Positions 1-7,214 of a stretch of 22,257 bases of DNA are shown here, in pieces (position 1 is the stretch's first letter; every line of letters begins with the position of its first letter). The translations under genes were made by a program, and so were the position numbers. Origin of the DNA: a virus; IMG/VR virus record IMGVR_UViG_3300009100_000046, positions 1 through 22,257 of that record; one strand, written 5' to 3'. The notes under the pieces were generated by a model. The model ran no database searches, had not been told where the DNA came from, and saw only the letters and a list, made by a program, of their open reading frames with translations.

Positions 1-704
1 GCGAGCTGCCTACTGGTCTGGAAAACCAGTGTGTCATCGACGACGCGGAGACCAAGGAGTTCGAAACAGGCCTGACCACGGTGACCGCCAACGGCTTCAC
101 GGTCAGGTCCAGCTTCATCTGCGGTGCCGTTGGCATGGATGACGCCCGGCTTCGTCGCTTCACCATGGAGCGGCTGAAGATGGGAGAGCAGGCCGCCGTC
201 GAGCGGATCTTCTCCGAGGGCGGATTCGGCAACACCCCCACGTTGCAGGATCCGGACGCGACCCTCAGCGTCTCCGACTGCACCACCGACAACATCGTTG
301 CCAGTCTCGCTGCCCTGGAGCGGGACATCTACGCGGTGTACGGCCCAGCAGCAACACTGCACGTTCCGTTCGTCGCGGCGCCGTATATGTCCTCCGAGCA
401 CCTGATCTATTGGGACGCCTCCAAGGGCATGTGGACCACCGCCGCCGGTACGAAGGTGTCCATCGGCAACTACGCCAACGAAAGCAACAACGGCACCCCC
501 GCCGCCGCCGGTACCGCCTGGCTGTACATCACTGGCCAGGTGACCCTTTGGTACACCCAGGATGCCGACGTGTTCATTCCAACTATGGCCCAGGCCCTGA
601 ACCGAACCACCAACCAGGTGTACGCACAGGCGGAGCGCGAGTGGCTCGTGGCCTACGAATGCGCCAAGTTCGCGATCAACGTAACGCTCTGCGCAGCAGC
701 TTAG
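1..704 (+). CDS. Probable phage major capsid protein, C-terminal part
   Basis: The frame is open to the left edge (first full codon at base 3), so the N-terminus lies outside the window; about 233 residues are visible. The visible part has a helical stretch with the pattern MDDARLRRFTMERLKMGEQ, then FSEGGFGNTPTLQ, then a beta-rich region with LHVPFVAAPYMS, and ends in aromatic-rich strands. This resembles the axial domain and C-terminus of actinobacteriophage HK97-fold capsid proteins, in which N-terminal arm and E-loop come earlier. Its position just upstream of the connector and tail genes fits. The next gene's ribosome binding site AGGAG overlaps this stop codon (703-707). The identification rests on pattern and position; another head protein cannot be excluded. 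Confidence 0.7.
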   Translation, partial: ELPTGLENQCVIDDAETKEFETGLTTVTANGFTVRSSFICGAVGMDDARLRRFTMERLKMGEQAAVERIFSEGGFGNTPTLQDPDATLSVSDCTTDNIVASLAALERDIYAVYGPAATLHVPFVAAPYMSSEHLIYWDASKGMWTTAAGTKVSIGNYANESNNGTPAAAGTAWLYITGQVTLWYTQDADVFIPTMAQALNRTTNQVYAQAEREWLVAYECAKFAINVTLCAAA

Positions 705-715
705 GAGACCTAACA

Positions 716-1066
716 ATGGCGACCATTTTCCCCGCAGTTGGCGAAGAGAAGGCTGTTGCACAGCAGCTCCTGAACATGGCCGACTCGGCTCGTGACGTGA
801 AGATCATCACCGATACTGCACCTGGTACCGGCTACGTGGCCTTCTCTGTTCCGGACGAGCTGGGCGATCGATACATCGAGGCTCAGAGGCTTGCCAAGGA
901 CATCGACGAGGAGATCCAGAAGCGGCTTGCCGCCGAGGATGAAGAGGAAGCTTCGGTTCCCAAGAAGCGCGTCGGTCGTCCTCGCAAGCAGCAGGCCAAG
1001 GTCGAGGCCGAGGAGACCGCCGACGCCGAGATCGAAGAGGATGAAGAAGAGGACCCTAAGGAGTAA
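716..1066 (+). CDS. Small acidic head protein with AT-hook-like motif
   Basis: The product has 116 residues and starts at ATG 716, 9 bases behind an AGGAG site that overlaps the capsid stop. Residues 1-75 look like a small helical domain (AVAQQLLNMADSA, DRYIEAQRLAKDIDEEIQK). Residues 81-92 hold a basic VPKKRVGRPRKQ stretch whose GRPRK core is an AT-hook-type minor-groove motif. Residues 93-116 are almost wholly acidic. I do not recognise a named family. Position between capsid and tail-tube genes suggests a small head-associated protein; the basic hook next to an acidic tail would suit contact with packaged DNA. That role is inference. Confidence 0.85.
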   Translation: MATIFPAVGEEKAVAQQLLNMADSARDVKIITDTAPGTGYVAFSVPDELGDRYIEAQRLAKDIDEEIQKRLAAEDEEEASVPKKRVGRPRKQQAKVEAEETADAEIEEDEEEDPKE

Positions 1067-1069
1067 CAA

Positions 1070-2005
1070 GTGGTTGCTGTTTGCTTTGCTCCTATTCGGG
1101 TCCCGGCTGTCCGGGTCACGGCACTGGACGCTTGCGGTGCGGTAAGTACCTCCGTTTGCTCCAGCGTGGCCAGCACCGGCATCATCACCATTGAGCAGAC
1201 TGGTGAATACAACGAGCGCCAGGACTTCTTCACGCTCAATGCCGATGGTCAGCCTTGTGTGACGGACACCAGCCCGCCGATTCTCAAGTGGATCAACCTG
1301 GTCCTCACCTTCTGCAAGGTGGACCCGGAGATGTTCAACTTGATGACCGGTGAACCCCTGGTCCTCGACGACTCGGCCTCCCCACAGGCGATTGGTTTCC
1401 GTACCCGCGAGGGTTCGGTGAACACCGTCAACTTCGCCTTCGAGGCGTGGACGAGAATCAGTGGCTCCAACAACTGTTCCGGCGGCACGTTGCAGTTCGG
1501 CTACTTCCTTCTGCCGTGGGTCATCGAAGGCACCGTTGGCGACCTGACCCTCCAGAACGGGCTGGCCACCTTCACCGTGAACGCGCGGACGCGCTCGTCC
1601 GCACTGTGGGGCAGCGGCCCGTACAACATCCGGTTGGTACTCAGCGGCGCCGACCTGGGTGAGCCCCGGCCGCTACTGACGCCGATCGCGGTGGGGGACC
1701 ATCGACACATCCAGCTCACGACCCTGGCTCCGCCAGCGGACGCCTGCGGCTGCGTTGATGCGACACCTGCCTTCGTCATCGCCCCTGGTGCTGGAGCTGC
1801 CCCGTTGGCTGTTGTCGCGACCCATCCAACTGGCCTGGTTTACCCGATCATGATCGACTGGGGCGACGCTACGGCCACTGAGATAGACGCTGCTGGTCCG
1901 AGCACCAACCACAGCTACACAGTGCCCGGTTCGTACACCGCGACCCTGCGCCAGTCGACGATCTCGGGTCCGACCTGGACCTCCAACGTGGTAGTTGTGT
2001 CCTGA
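1070..2005 (+). CDS. Major tail protein-like, with C-terminal PKD/Ig-like domain
   Basis: The product has 311 residues and starts at GTG 1070 behind AAGGAG, three bases after the previous stop. Residues about 70-215 carry PEMFNLMTGEPLVLDD, GFRTREG and FGYFLLPWVIEG, segments like those in tail-tube proteins of actinobacteriophages. The last ~80 residues hold a PKD-type fold signature: DWGDAT near residue 263, then NHSYTVPGSYTATL. Such domains decorate phage tail tubes and may touch the host surface. The gene lies before the head-tail connectors, which is earlier than in the usual capsid, connectors, tail-tube order. A second head surface protein is the main alternative. Confidence 0.7.
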   Translation: MVAVCFAPIRVPAVRVTALDACGAVSTSVCSSVASTGIITIEQTGEYNERQDFFTLNADGQPCVTDTSPPILKWINLVLTFCKVDPEMFNLMTGEPLVLDDSASPQAIGFRTREGSVNTVNFAFEAWTRISGSNNCSGGTLQFGYFLLPWVIEGTVGDLTLQNGLATFTVNARTRSSALWGSGPYNIRLVLSGADLGEPRPLLTPIAVGDHRHIQLTTLAPPADACGCVDATPAFVIAPGAGAAPLAVVATHPTGLVYPIMIDWGDATATEIDAAGPSTNHSYTVPGSYTATLRQSTISGPTWTSNVVVVS

Positions 2006-2021
2006 CAAGGAGAAATGACAA

Positions 2022-2324
2022 ATGCCTCTCACCTCCTCCCTGCCGGTTAGCGCCTCAAACGGACGCCGGGTTGGCGTCCGGGGTGTCGACGTCCTGGAGG
2101 GCGCCAACGCCCGGATGGGTGTCGCCGTCCTGGTGAACGGCTCCGTCACCGTTGCCAACACCTCGATCACGGCAAACACCAGGGTCTTCCTGACCACTCA
2201 GGTGGTCGGCGGCACCCCGGCGTTCCCTCGCCTCAGCACCGTCACCCCGGGTGTCTCGTTCGTGATCATCAGTGCGGCGGCCGACACTTCGACGGTGGCC
2301 TGGTTGCTCGTGGAACCGGCGTAA
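2022..2324 (+). CDS. Small beta-rich virion decoration-like protein
   Basis: The product has 100 residues and starts at ATG 2022, 8 bases after an AAGGAGA site; an ATG at 2015 is in another frame and closer to the site than usual. The C-terminal half has TSITANTRVFLTTQVVGGTP, then PGVSFVIISAAADTSTVAWL. This strand pattern recurs at the ends of small phage structural and fibre proteins. There is no signal peptide or membrane segment. It is probably a head or tail surface component, but the exact virion site cannot be read from the sequence. Confidence 0.75.
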   Translation: MPLTSSLPVSASNGRRVGVRGVDVLEGANARMGVAVLVNGSVTVANTSITANTRVFLTTQVVGGTPAFPRLSTVTPGVSFVIISAAADTSTVAWLLVEPA

Positions 2325-2325
2325 C

Positions 2326-2553
2326 GTGAAGCCTTCCGTCGGCAGGATCGTTCACTACGTCTCGTACGGCACTCCGGGTGGCGAGTATGCCTCGGAGTGC
2401 CGTGCAGCCATCATCACGTTCGTCGCCAACGCGGAAATGGGCATGGTGAACCTGGCCGTGCTCAATCCAACGGGCCTGTTCTTCAACCCGTGCTCTTATG
2501 ATGAGGACAAGGCTGGCGGCACCTGGCACTGGCCGGAGCGCGTAGACGAGTAG
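2326..2553 (+). CDS. Short conserved phage protein of unknown function
   Basis: The product has 75 residues. GTG 2326, one base after the upstream TAA, gives a start of MKPSVGRIVHYVSYGTPGGE. Conserved-looking segments are GRIVHYVSYGTPGGEY, AVLNPTGLFFNP and a C-terminal GGTWHWPE. I have seen this type of small protein in many actinobacteriophages and know no defined function for it. It has no membrane segment or catalytic signature. Tight packing between virion genes implies co-transcription with them. Confidence 0.8.
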   Translation: MKPSVGRIVHYVSYGTPGGEYASECRAAIITFVANAEMGMVNLAVLNPTGLFFNPCSYDEDKAGGTWHWPERVDE

Positions 2554-2566
2554 GGGGTAGCTGCCG

Positions 2567-3364
2567 ATGGTTGATACCCCTTGCGACTGGCCAGCCGTTG
2601 ATCCCATCTGCTGCACGGGTTGGGACGAGTTCGACGTCACCGTTCAGCAGGCAGCAACGGACTACGCACAACTGGTGATGTGGTCCACCACGGGGCGCCA
2701 ATTCGGCCTATGCCCGAAGGTTGTACGCCCGTGTGGCCGGTGGCGCCAGAACGTCCCTTCGATCGTGGGCTTCGAGTGGCTCGGATACGGCAGTGGTGGG
2801 GCCTTCCTGGGCCCGTACATCGACAACAACGGGATCTGGCGTAACTGCGTCTGCCCCAACGTGTGCTGCACCTGTCATGCCCGGTGCGAGGTACTGCTAC
2901 CTGGCCCGGTGGACAGCGTCTCCGAAGTGATCGTTGACGCTGCAACCATCCCAGCCAATGCCTATCGGGTAGACGACGCCCGAGTCCTCGTCCGCACCGA
3001 CGGGGAATGCTGGCCCGACTGCCAGGACTACAACGTCGACTCGGGCGATGGGTTCTTCCAAGTCACCTACCTGCGAGGCAAGCCCGTCCCCGACTCGGTG
3101 GCTACGGCCATGTCAGTCCTGGCCTGTGAGTTTGCCAAGGCCTGTACGGGTGCCCCTTGTCGACTTCCCGGACGGATCACTTCCATCACCCGGCAGGGTG
3201 TGCAGGTGAACATGGTGGACACGGACACACTGATCCGGCGTCGGCTGACCGGCATCATGGAAGTCGATCAGGTGATCTTGTCCTACAATCCTGGTGGACT
3301 GATCCGCCGCCCCATGATCTGGTCCCCTGACGCACCGACGATCAGAAGGGTCACCAGTGCTTGA
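2567..3364 (+). CDS. Cys-rich head-to-tail adaptor
   Basis: The product has 265 residues and starts at ATG 2567. It carries a striking central cysteine cluster, NCVCPNVCCTCHARC, followed by EVLLPGPVDSVSEVIVDAATI and a helical region with ACEFAKACTG. The order of a Cys cluster before an LPGPV strand is typical of actinobacteriophage head-tail adaptor proteins, which sit on the portal ring and join it to the tail stopper. In total 16 of 265 residues are Cys, suggesting metal binding or disulfides in the virion. The stop overlaps the next gene's GTG. Confidence 0.8.
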   Translation: MVDTPCDWPAVDPICCTGWDEFDVTVQQAATDYAQLVMWSTTGRQFGLCPKVVRPCGRWRQNVPSIVGFEWLGYGSGGAFLGPYIDNNGIWRNCVCPNVCCTCHARCEVLLPGPVDSVSEVIVDAATIPANAYRVDDARVLVRTDGECWPDCQDYNVDSGDGFFQVTYLRGKPVPDSVATAMSVLACEFAKACTGAPCRLPGRITSITRQGVQVNMVDTDTLIRRRLTGIMEVDQVILSYNPGGLIRRPMIWSPDAPTIRRVTSA

Positions 3365-3866
3365 CCAGTCGATCCTGCCGGTCGCCCAGGAGCTACTGAC
3401 ATGCTTCTGCACGTCACTGAATGCCAACCCGGACCCGCCAGAAATCTGCTGCTTGAGGGTGGGTCAGCGGGTATCCGCGCTGATCTCCGCCAACGATGAC
3501 GAGTGCTGCCGAGGCCTGGCCTGGGTGCGGGTGGTCAGTGACTTCCCCTCCAACGACTTCCCTGAGCAGCTGACCACCCCGATAGGGAACTGTCCCCCTG
3601 GCTGGTTGGCGGTGATCCTCGAGATGGGCGTGCTGCGCTGCGCCCCGGCGGGCACCATCTTCGATCTGCCCACTTGTCCCGAGTGGACGGCGCTGTTCAC
3701 GACCCTGATGAACGACTCGGCGGCCATGAGGGACGCATTCTGCTGCCTGGACCTGGACGTCTCTGCGAAGCTGTTGGGTATCTGGGAGCCGCTGGAGGTC
3801 GAGGGCGGCTGTACCGGAGGTACCCGAACGGTGACGGTCTGGGTGCCGAGCTGTCTGGACTGTTGA
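3357..3866 (+). CDS. Cys-rich head-tail connector (stopper-like)
   Basis: The product has 169 residues. GTG 3357 overlaps the upstream stop and lies behind AGAAGGG (3344-3350), so the two connectors are translationally coupled. It has 14 cysteines, several in pairs (EICCL, DECCRG, AFCCLD) and a terminal SCLDC. The segment WVRVVSDFPSNDFP with GNCPPGWLAVILEMGVLRC recalls the beta-rich connector protein that follows the adaptor in actinobacteriophages. No enzyme motif is visible. The stopper role is inferred from order and general pattern; the family assignment is not certain. Confidence 0.7.
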   Translation: MLDQSILPVAQELLTCFCTSLNANPDPPEICCLRVGQRVSALISANDDECCRGLAWVRVVSDFPSNDFPEQLTTPIGNCPPGWLAVILEMGVLRCAPAGTIFDLPTCPEWTALFTTLMNDSAAMRDAFCCLDLDVSAKLLGIWEPLEVEGGCTGGTRTVTVWVPSCLDC

Positions 3867-3876
3867 GGAGGTTGAC

Positions 3877-4116
3877 GTGAACAAGAGGTTGGTGAAGGTT
3901 GCCATCGCCTTCGGTCTCATGAACCAGGGTGAGGTCTACGAGGCTGACATCGACGACGACAACACCAAGCATCTGCTCAGTGTGGGCTACTTGGTACAGA
4001 TGGACAGTCCCGAGAAGTTTTTTGTTGCTCAACCGGAGTCCGAGATAGAAGGTACTTCGAAGGTAGGTGGCTCGGCACCGAGGGCGAAGAAGAGTGGCTC
4101 GACTTCAACTCAATAG
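3877..4116 (+). CDS. Small connector-region protein, unknown function
   Basis: The product has 79 residues, starting at GTG 3877 behind a strong GAGGAGG site that overlaps the preceding stop. Residues 1-50 (RLVKVAIAFGLMNQGEVYEADIDDDN, then LLSVGYLVQM) look like a small SH3-like or beta-rich fold. The tail is Ser/Lys-rich and low in complexity. The 3' end overlaps the next gene. I do not recognise it. Its place between a connector and a tail terminator suggests a minor head-tail joining role. Confidence 0.7.
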   Translation: MNKRLVKVAIAFGLMNQGEVYEADIDDDNTKHLLSVGYLVQMDSPEKFFVAQPESEIEGTSKVGGSAPRAKKSGSTSTQ

Positions 4117-4543
4117 GGGCGCCGTCGAGAGGACTGCTACCTCGGCTGCGGTCAGCCTGGTGAGCAGGGCCATGCGTGGCACCGAGAACCGGGCCAAGCA
4201 GTTGGTGGGCGTCAAGACCGGGGAGACCCGGGCCAGCATCCAGTCGGGATTCACGAGAGTGAGTCGCAATGGCGTCACCGGCCGGGTGGGGTCCAGGCTC
4301 GCGAAGGCCCACTACTACCACGAGGGCACCAGGGCACACATCATCCGACCGAAGCGGAAGAAGGCGCTCCGGTTCGTCAGCGACGGAACGGTGTACGTGC
4401 GGGCCCTCGTGCATCATCCAGGGATCGGCTCTACGCCGTTCCTGACCACCGCCCTGTTCGAGGTGGCTGTCCCCTTGGGTTTCAGGGTCGAGCGGTTCCC
4501 ACCAGCCCGTTTGATGCCCAGGGAGGGTACCCTGACTCCATGA
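4094..4543 (+). CDS. HK97 gp10-like tail terminator/completion protein
   Basis: From GTG 4094 the product has 149 residues and begins MARLQLNRGAVER. An in-frame GTG at 4067 would add nine mostly basic residues; 4094 is preferred because its start matches the short N-termini usual in this family and a GAAGAAGA tract lies just before it. Residues 10-75 follow the gp10-like pattern: a long helix, then VKTGETRASIQSG, VTGRVGSRLAKAHYYHEGTRAH. The family caps the tail tube and docks it to the head. The stop overlaps the ATG of the next gene (ATGA). Confidence 0.7.
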   Translation: MARLQLNRGAVERTATSAAVSLVSRAMRGTENRAKQLVGVKTGETRASIQSGFTRVSRNGVTGRVGSRLAKAHYYHEGTRAHIIRPKRKKALRFVSDGTVYVRALVHHPGIGSTPFLTTALFEVAVPLGFRVERFPPARLMPREGTLTP

Positions 4544-4905
4544 CCAAGCCCGCACTCGCCATTACTATCGCCGGTCGTGACATCGCACTCCAGGCTCCCA
4601 ATGATGGCCAGCTAGCTGCTGCCATGAAGATTCTGAGCAACGCTCGCCGGGACATGACTGCCGAGGAGAGAAAGCCCGAAGAGGATCGGGATTACAGTCC
4701 AGCCATCGTCGCTACTGGGAAGTTGCTTCGGATCATCGACATGCTGATTGCCAACGAGGAGGATCGTGACTTCCTCGAAGACAAGATGATTGCTGGTGAG
4801 GTTGGACTCCTGGAGCTGATCGTCGTGTTCGAGGTCTTCAACGTCGACAAGGCCGAGAAGGCCCCAACCACGGGGCCCAAGACCAGGGCTCGGCGTGTCA
4901 AGTGA
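4540..4905 (+). CDS. Tail assembly chaperone, upstream frame
   Basis: The product has 121 residues; ATG 4540 overlaps the preceding TGA. It has a short beta-rich N-terminus (ALAITIAGRDIALQAPNDGQ) and helices with DFLEDKMIAGEVGLLELIVVFEVF, as expected of the short chaperone that coats the tape measure protein before tail-tube assembly. It lies directly upstream of a longer overlapping frame and the tape measure gene, the classical position. The end is basic and low in complexity (TTGPKTRARRVK), usual at the site where ribosomes shift frame. Confidence 0.82.
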   Translation: MTKPALAITIAGRDIALQAPNDGQLAAAMKILSNARRDMTAEERKPEEDRDYSPAIVATGKLLRIIDMLIANEEDRDFLEDKMIAGEVGLLELIVVFEVFNVDKAEKAPTTGPKTRARRVK

Positions 4906-5431
4906 CCCACTTGCCAGCATTCGATCGTGGCCAATAGCCATCACCTTGGCGGAGTCTGAGTTCGTCATCCCGCCACAGAGTGCAGCCGCGTGGTTGGTGG
5001 TTCTCATGGAGGAGCGGATCCAGACTCTGGATCTCGTTCCAGGGATGCTCCGTCCGGATGATCAGCAAGAGGTTATCGACCTCCTGGCCGAGGGGCGAAT
5101 CGACCTGAAGGAGATCAACGAGGTCTGCCTGGAAGTGATCCGCTCCGCGTCGGGTCGCGACTGGTGGTGGACCATGCGGATGCTGGCAGTCCTCGCCGAC
5201 ATGTGGCCTGCCCTCTTCGGTCAGATGGCAGATATGGACTTGGAGAGGGTCCCCCTTGGCGCGTTTCTGGACCGGGCATACTTCATCTGCATTCAGCACA
5301 TGCCAGAGGACAAGCGCAAACTGTTCGATCTGGAGCTGGAAGCTGTCCCTGAAGGGGTCGAAGTAGAGCTGGATGAGGATGCCGAGAGCAGAGCATTCCT
5401 CCAGATGATGCAGCAGGCGCAGCAGTTCTAA
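4820..5431 (+). CDS. Tail assembly chaperone, downstream frame (probable frameshift extension)
   Basis: This frame is open from 4820 to 5431 and overlaps the upstream chaperone end. It is in the +1 (equivalently -2) frame. A GTG at 4895 (GTGTCAAGTGA) could start a separate 178-residue product, but its ribosome binding site is weak, so a frameshift product is more likely given how this gene pair works in other phages. A plausible +1 site is CCC-A at 4876-4879, where a Pro-tRNA can re-pair with CCA. The protein is helical with RDWWWTMRMLAVLADMWPAL and an acidic, Gln-rich end. The exact shift point is not determined. Confidence 0.75.
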   Translation, partial: SSCSRSSTSTRPRRPQPRGPRPGLGVSSDPLASIRSWPIAITLAESEFVIPPQSAAAWLVVLMEERIQTLDLVPGMLRPDDQQEVIDLLAEGRIDLKEINEVCLEVIRSASGRDWWWTMRMLAVLADMWPALFGQMADMDLERVPLGAFLDRAYFICIQHMPEDKRKLFDLELEAVPEGVEVELDEDAESRAFLQMMQQAQQF

Positions 5432-5471
5432 AGGTTAGGGATCTCCCCTATCATGTGAAGCACATGGGGAG
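5432..5471 (+). promoter_or_regulatory. Paired hairpins before the tape measure start
   Basis: The 40-base gap holds two adjacent inverted repeats: TAGGG (5436-5440) with CCCTA (5446-5450), and the perfect CATGTG (5452-5457) with CACATG (5461-5466), loop AAG. The second touches the GGGGAGG ribosome binding sequence. In an otherwise gapless operon this may modulate translation of the tape measure gene or be a processing site. Function is inferred. Confidence 0.4.
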
Positions 5472-7214
5472 GTGATCCCAATCGCCAACGGCCTCGGTAA
5501 GGCCTTCATCGAGATCCACGCCGATACCCGACCCTTCGCCAAAGAGGTGTTCGTCGAGGTCAAGGCGATCTTGGAAGCTGTCGAGAAGACGATTGGGCCC
5601 GCCTCCAAGAAGCTTGGCGAAAGTATCGGGGAGAAGGTCTCCGAAGGGGTCAAGACCAAGGGCAAGAGGATCTCCGAGACCCTCAAGCAGGCCGTGGATC
5701 GAGACCGACCCACGGTCAATGTTGATGTCGATGTCGATCGGCGCGGCTTCCGCGCCTTCCTCAACAGTACCAAGACCCAGATCCTCGGTCTTGGCAGCAC
5801 CATCAAGGACTCGTTCGGCAGCATCTTCTCTGGCCTGAAGACCTTCGTAGCGAACATCTTCAACATCCCCGAGAAGAGTCCTCTCACCTCGGTACTCACC
5901 GTGCTGGCCGTAGGAGTATTGCCAGCACTGATCCCCCTGGTGATTGCGCTGGCCGCAGCTATTGCCGACCTGGCCGGCTTCCTGTTCCTTGTTCCTCCTG
6001 CATTGTCTGCGATTATTGCCCTAGTTCCACCCTTGATCCTGGGGTTTGGGGCGATAGCAGACGCAGTGGAACTGGCCTTCACCTCGGATCCGAAGAAGTT
6101 CCGGGAGGGCCTGCGGGCGCTATCCCCGCTGATGCAGAGCCTGACCAAGACGATCAGGGAGTTTGCTCCGGCGATCGAGGACATCGGGGCGCGGATCCAG
6201 AACGCCTTCATCGGGCCCCTGACCAAGGTACTAGCCCCGGTGCTGGAACGGCTGGTCCCCCTGATTGGCAGGGGACTGGAGGGTGTATCGGCTGCCCTGG
6301 GTAGGCAGCTCGCCCAGTTCGTGGACTTCCTGGGAAGCCCCACCTTCGAAAGCTTCCTGAACAAGCTGTTCCCATCGGTCATTCGAATGATCGATCGACT
6401 CGGGCCGTCGATCATTCGACTCTTCGATGCATTCACGGTTGCCTCAGAGAAGACGCTGCCATTCCTGGAGCGGTTCGCCGATGGATTCGGGGACCTCATC
6501 GATCGCTTCGCCATGTGGATCGAGGCAGCAGCTCAGGATGGCAGACTGGAGGACTTCCTCGAAGATGCCTTCGCCAGCCTGGAGGACATCGCCGCGTTGA
6601 CGGGGTCGATCCTGGGCCTGTTCCACACCTGGTTCACGGAGACGGACGATGAGGGGCGAACGCTTCTAGAGATCTTCACTGAGCTGTTCCAGCAGTTCGA
6701 CACCTTCTTCAGGTCGGAGAACGGGCGCAAGCTGCTGGGAGACCTAGCTGATCTTGCAATCATCTTCGCCGACAACCTGAAGCTGATCATCCCTATCGCC
6801 TTCTCGTTGCTACTGCCCTTCATTGAGATCTCCATTGCCATCAACAAGATCATCCTGTTCATCCGGATCATGATCGAGGCACTGAAGCAGGCGTTGGGAC
6901 TGAAGAACAGCCTGGACAACACGAACAAGTTCATCAAGTCCCGTACCAACGTCCAGGGAACCCCCTTCGCTGAGGGTGGCTTCGTTACTCGCCCGACTGC
7001 GGCGCTGGTTGGTGAGGCTGGCCCTGAGCTGATCATCCCGCTGACGAAGCCCAACCGGGCCGCCGCTCTGCTCCACGAGGCTGGGCTGCTCGGCCCCATG
7101 AACGTGTACGTGTTCCTGGGCAGCTCGCAGATCACCGACATCTTGGACATTCGCGTGGACCGGAAGCTGGAGCAACAGGCCAGGTCGATAGCCAACGGGC
7201 CAAGGAGCACCTGA
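5472..7214 (+). CDS. Tape measure protein
   Basis: The product has 580 residues. It sets tail length and is threaded through the tail tube. The N-terminus (LGKAFIEIHADTRPF) and following helices are typical; residues about 135-205 are strongly hydrophobic with several membrane-like segments; long helices follow; near residue 499 the motif FAEGGFVTRPTAALVGEAGP marks the C-terminal domain of this family. At about 0.15 nm per residue it would give a tail of roughly 85-90 nm. The only in-frame start is GTG 5472, but the GGGGAGG site runs into it with no spacer, which is odd; a rare ATC start at 5475 or 5481 would be better spaced. The stop overlaps the next ATG. Confidence 0.95.
   Translation: MIPIANGLGKAFIEIHADTRPFAKEVFVEVKAILEAVEKTIGPASKKLGESIGEKVSEGVKTKGKRISETLKQAVDRDRPTVNVDVDVDRRGFRAFLNSTKTQILGLGSTIKDSFGSIFSGLKTFVANIFNIPEKSPLTSVLTVLAVGVLPALIPLVIALAAAIADLAGFLFLVPPALSAIIALVPPLILGFGAIADAVELAFTSDPKKFREGLRALSPLMQSLTKTIREFAPAIEDIGARIQNAFIGPLTKVLAPVLERLVPLIGRGLEGVSAALGRQLAQFVDFLGSPTFESFLNKLFPSVIRMIDRLGPSIIRLFDAFTVASEKTLPFLERFADGFGDLIDRFAMWIEAAAQDGRLEDFLEDAFASLEDIAALTGSILGLFHTWFTETDDEGRTLLEIFTELFQQFDTFFRSENGRKLLGDLADLAIIFADNLKLIIPIAFSLLLPFIEISIAINKIILFIRIMIEALKQALGLKNSLDNTNKFIKSRTNVQGTPFAEGGFVTRPTAALVGEAGPELIIPLTKPNRAAALLHEAGLLGPMNVYVFLGSSQITDILDIRVDRKLEQQARSIANGPRST

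Noticed and set aside
883-1239. 118-codon frame on the - strand
   Set aside because: Antisense shadow of the acidic AT-hook gene; Ser-rich because it mirrors Glu/Asp codons.
5435-6514. 359-codon frame on the - strand
   Set aside because: Antisense shadow of the tape measure gene; composition is low-complexity Ser/Arg and it has no ribosome binding site or family features.
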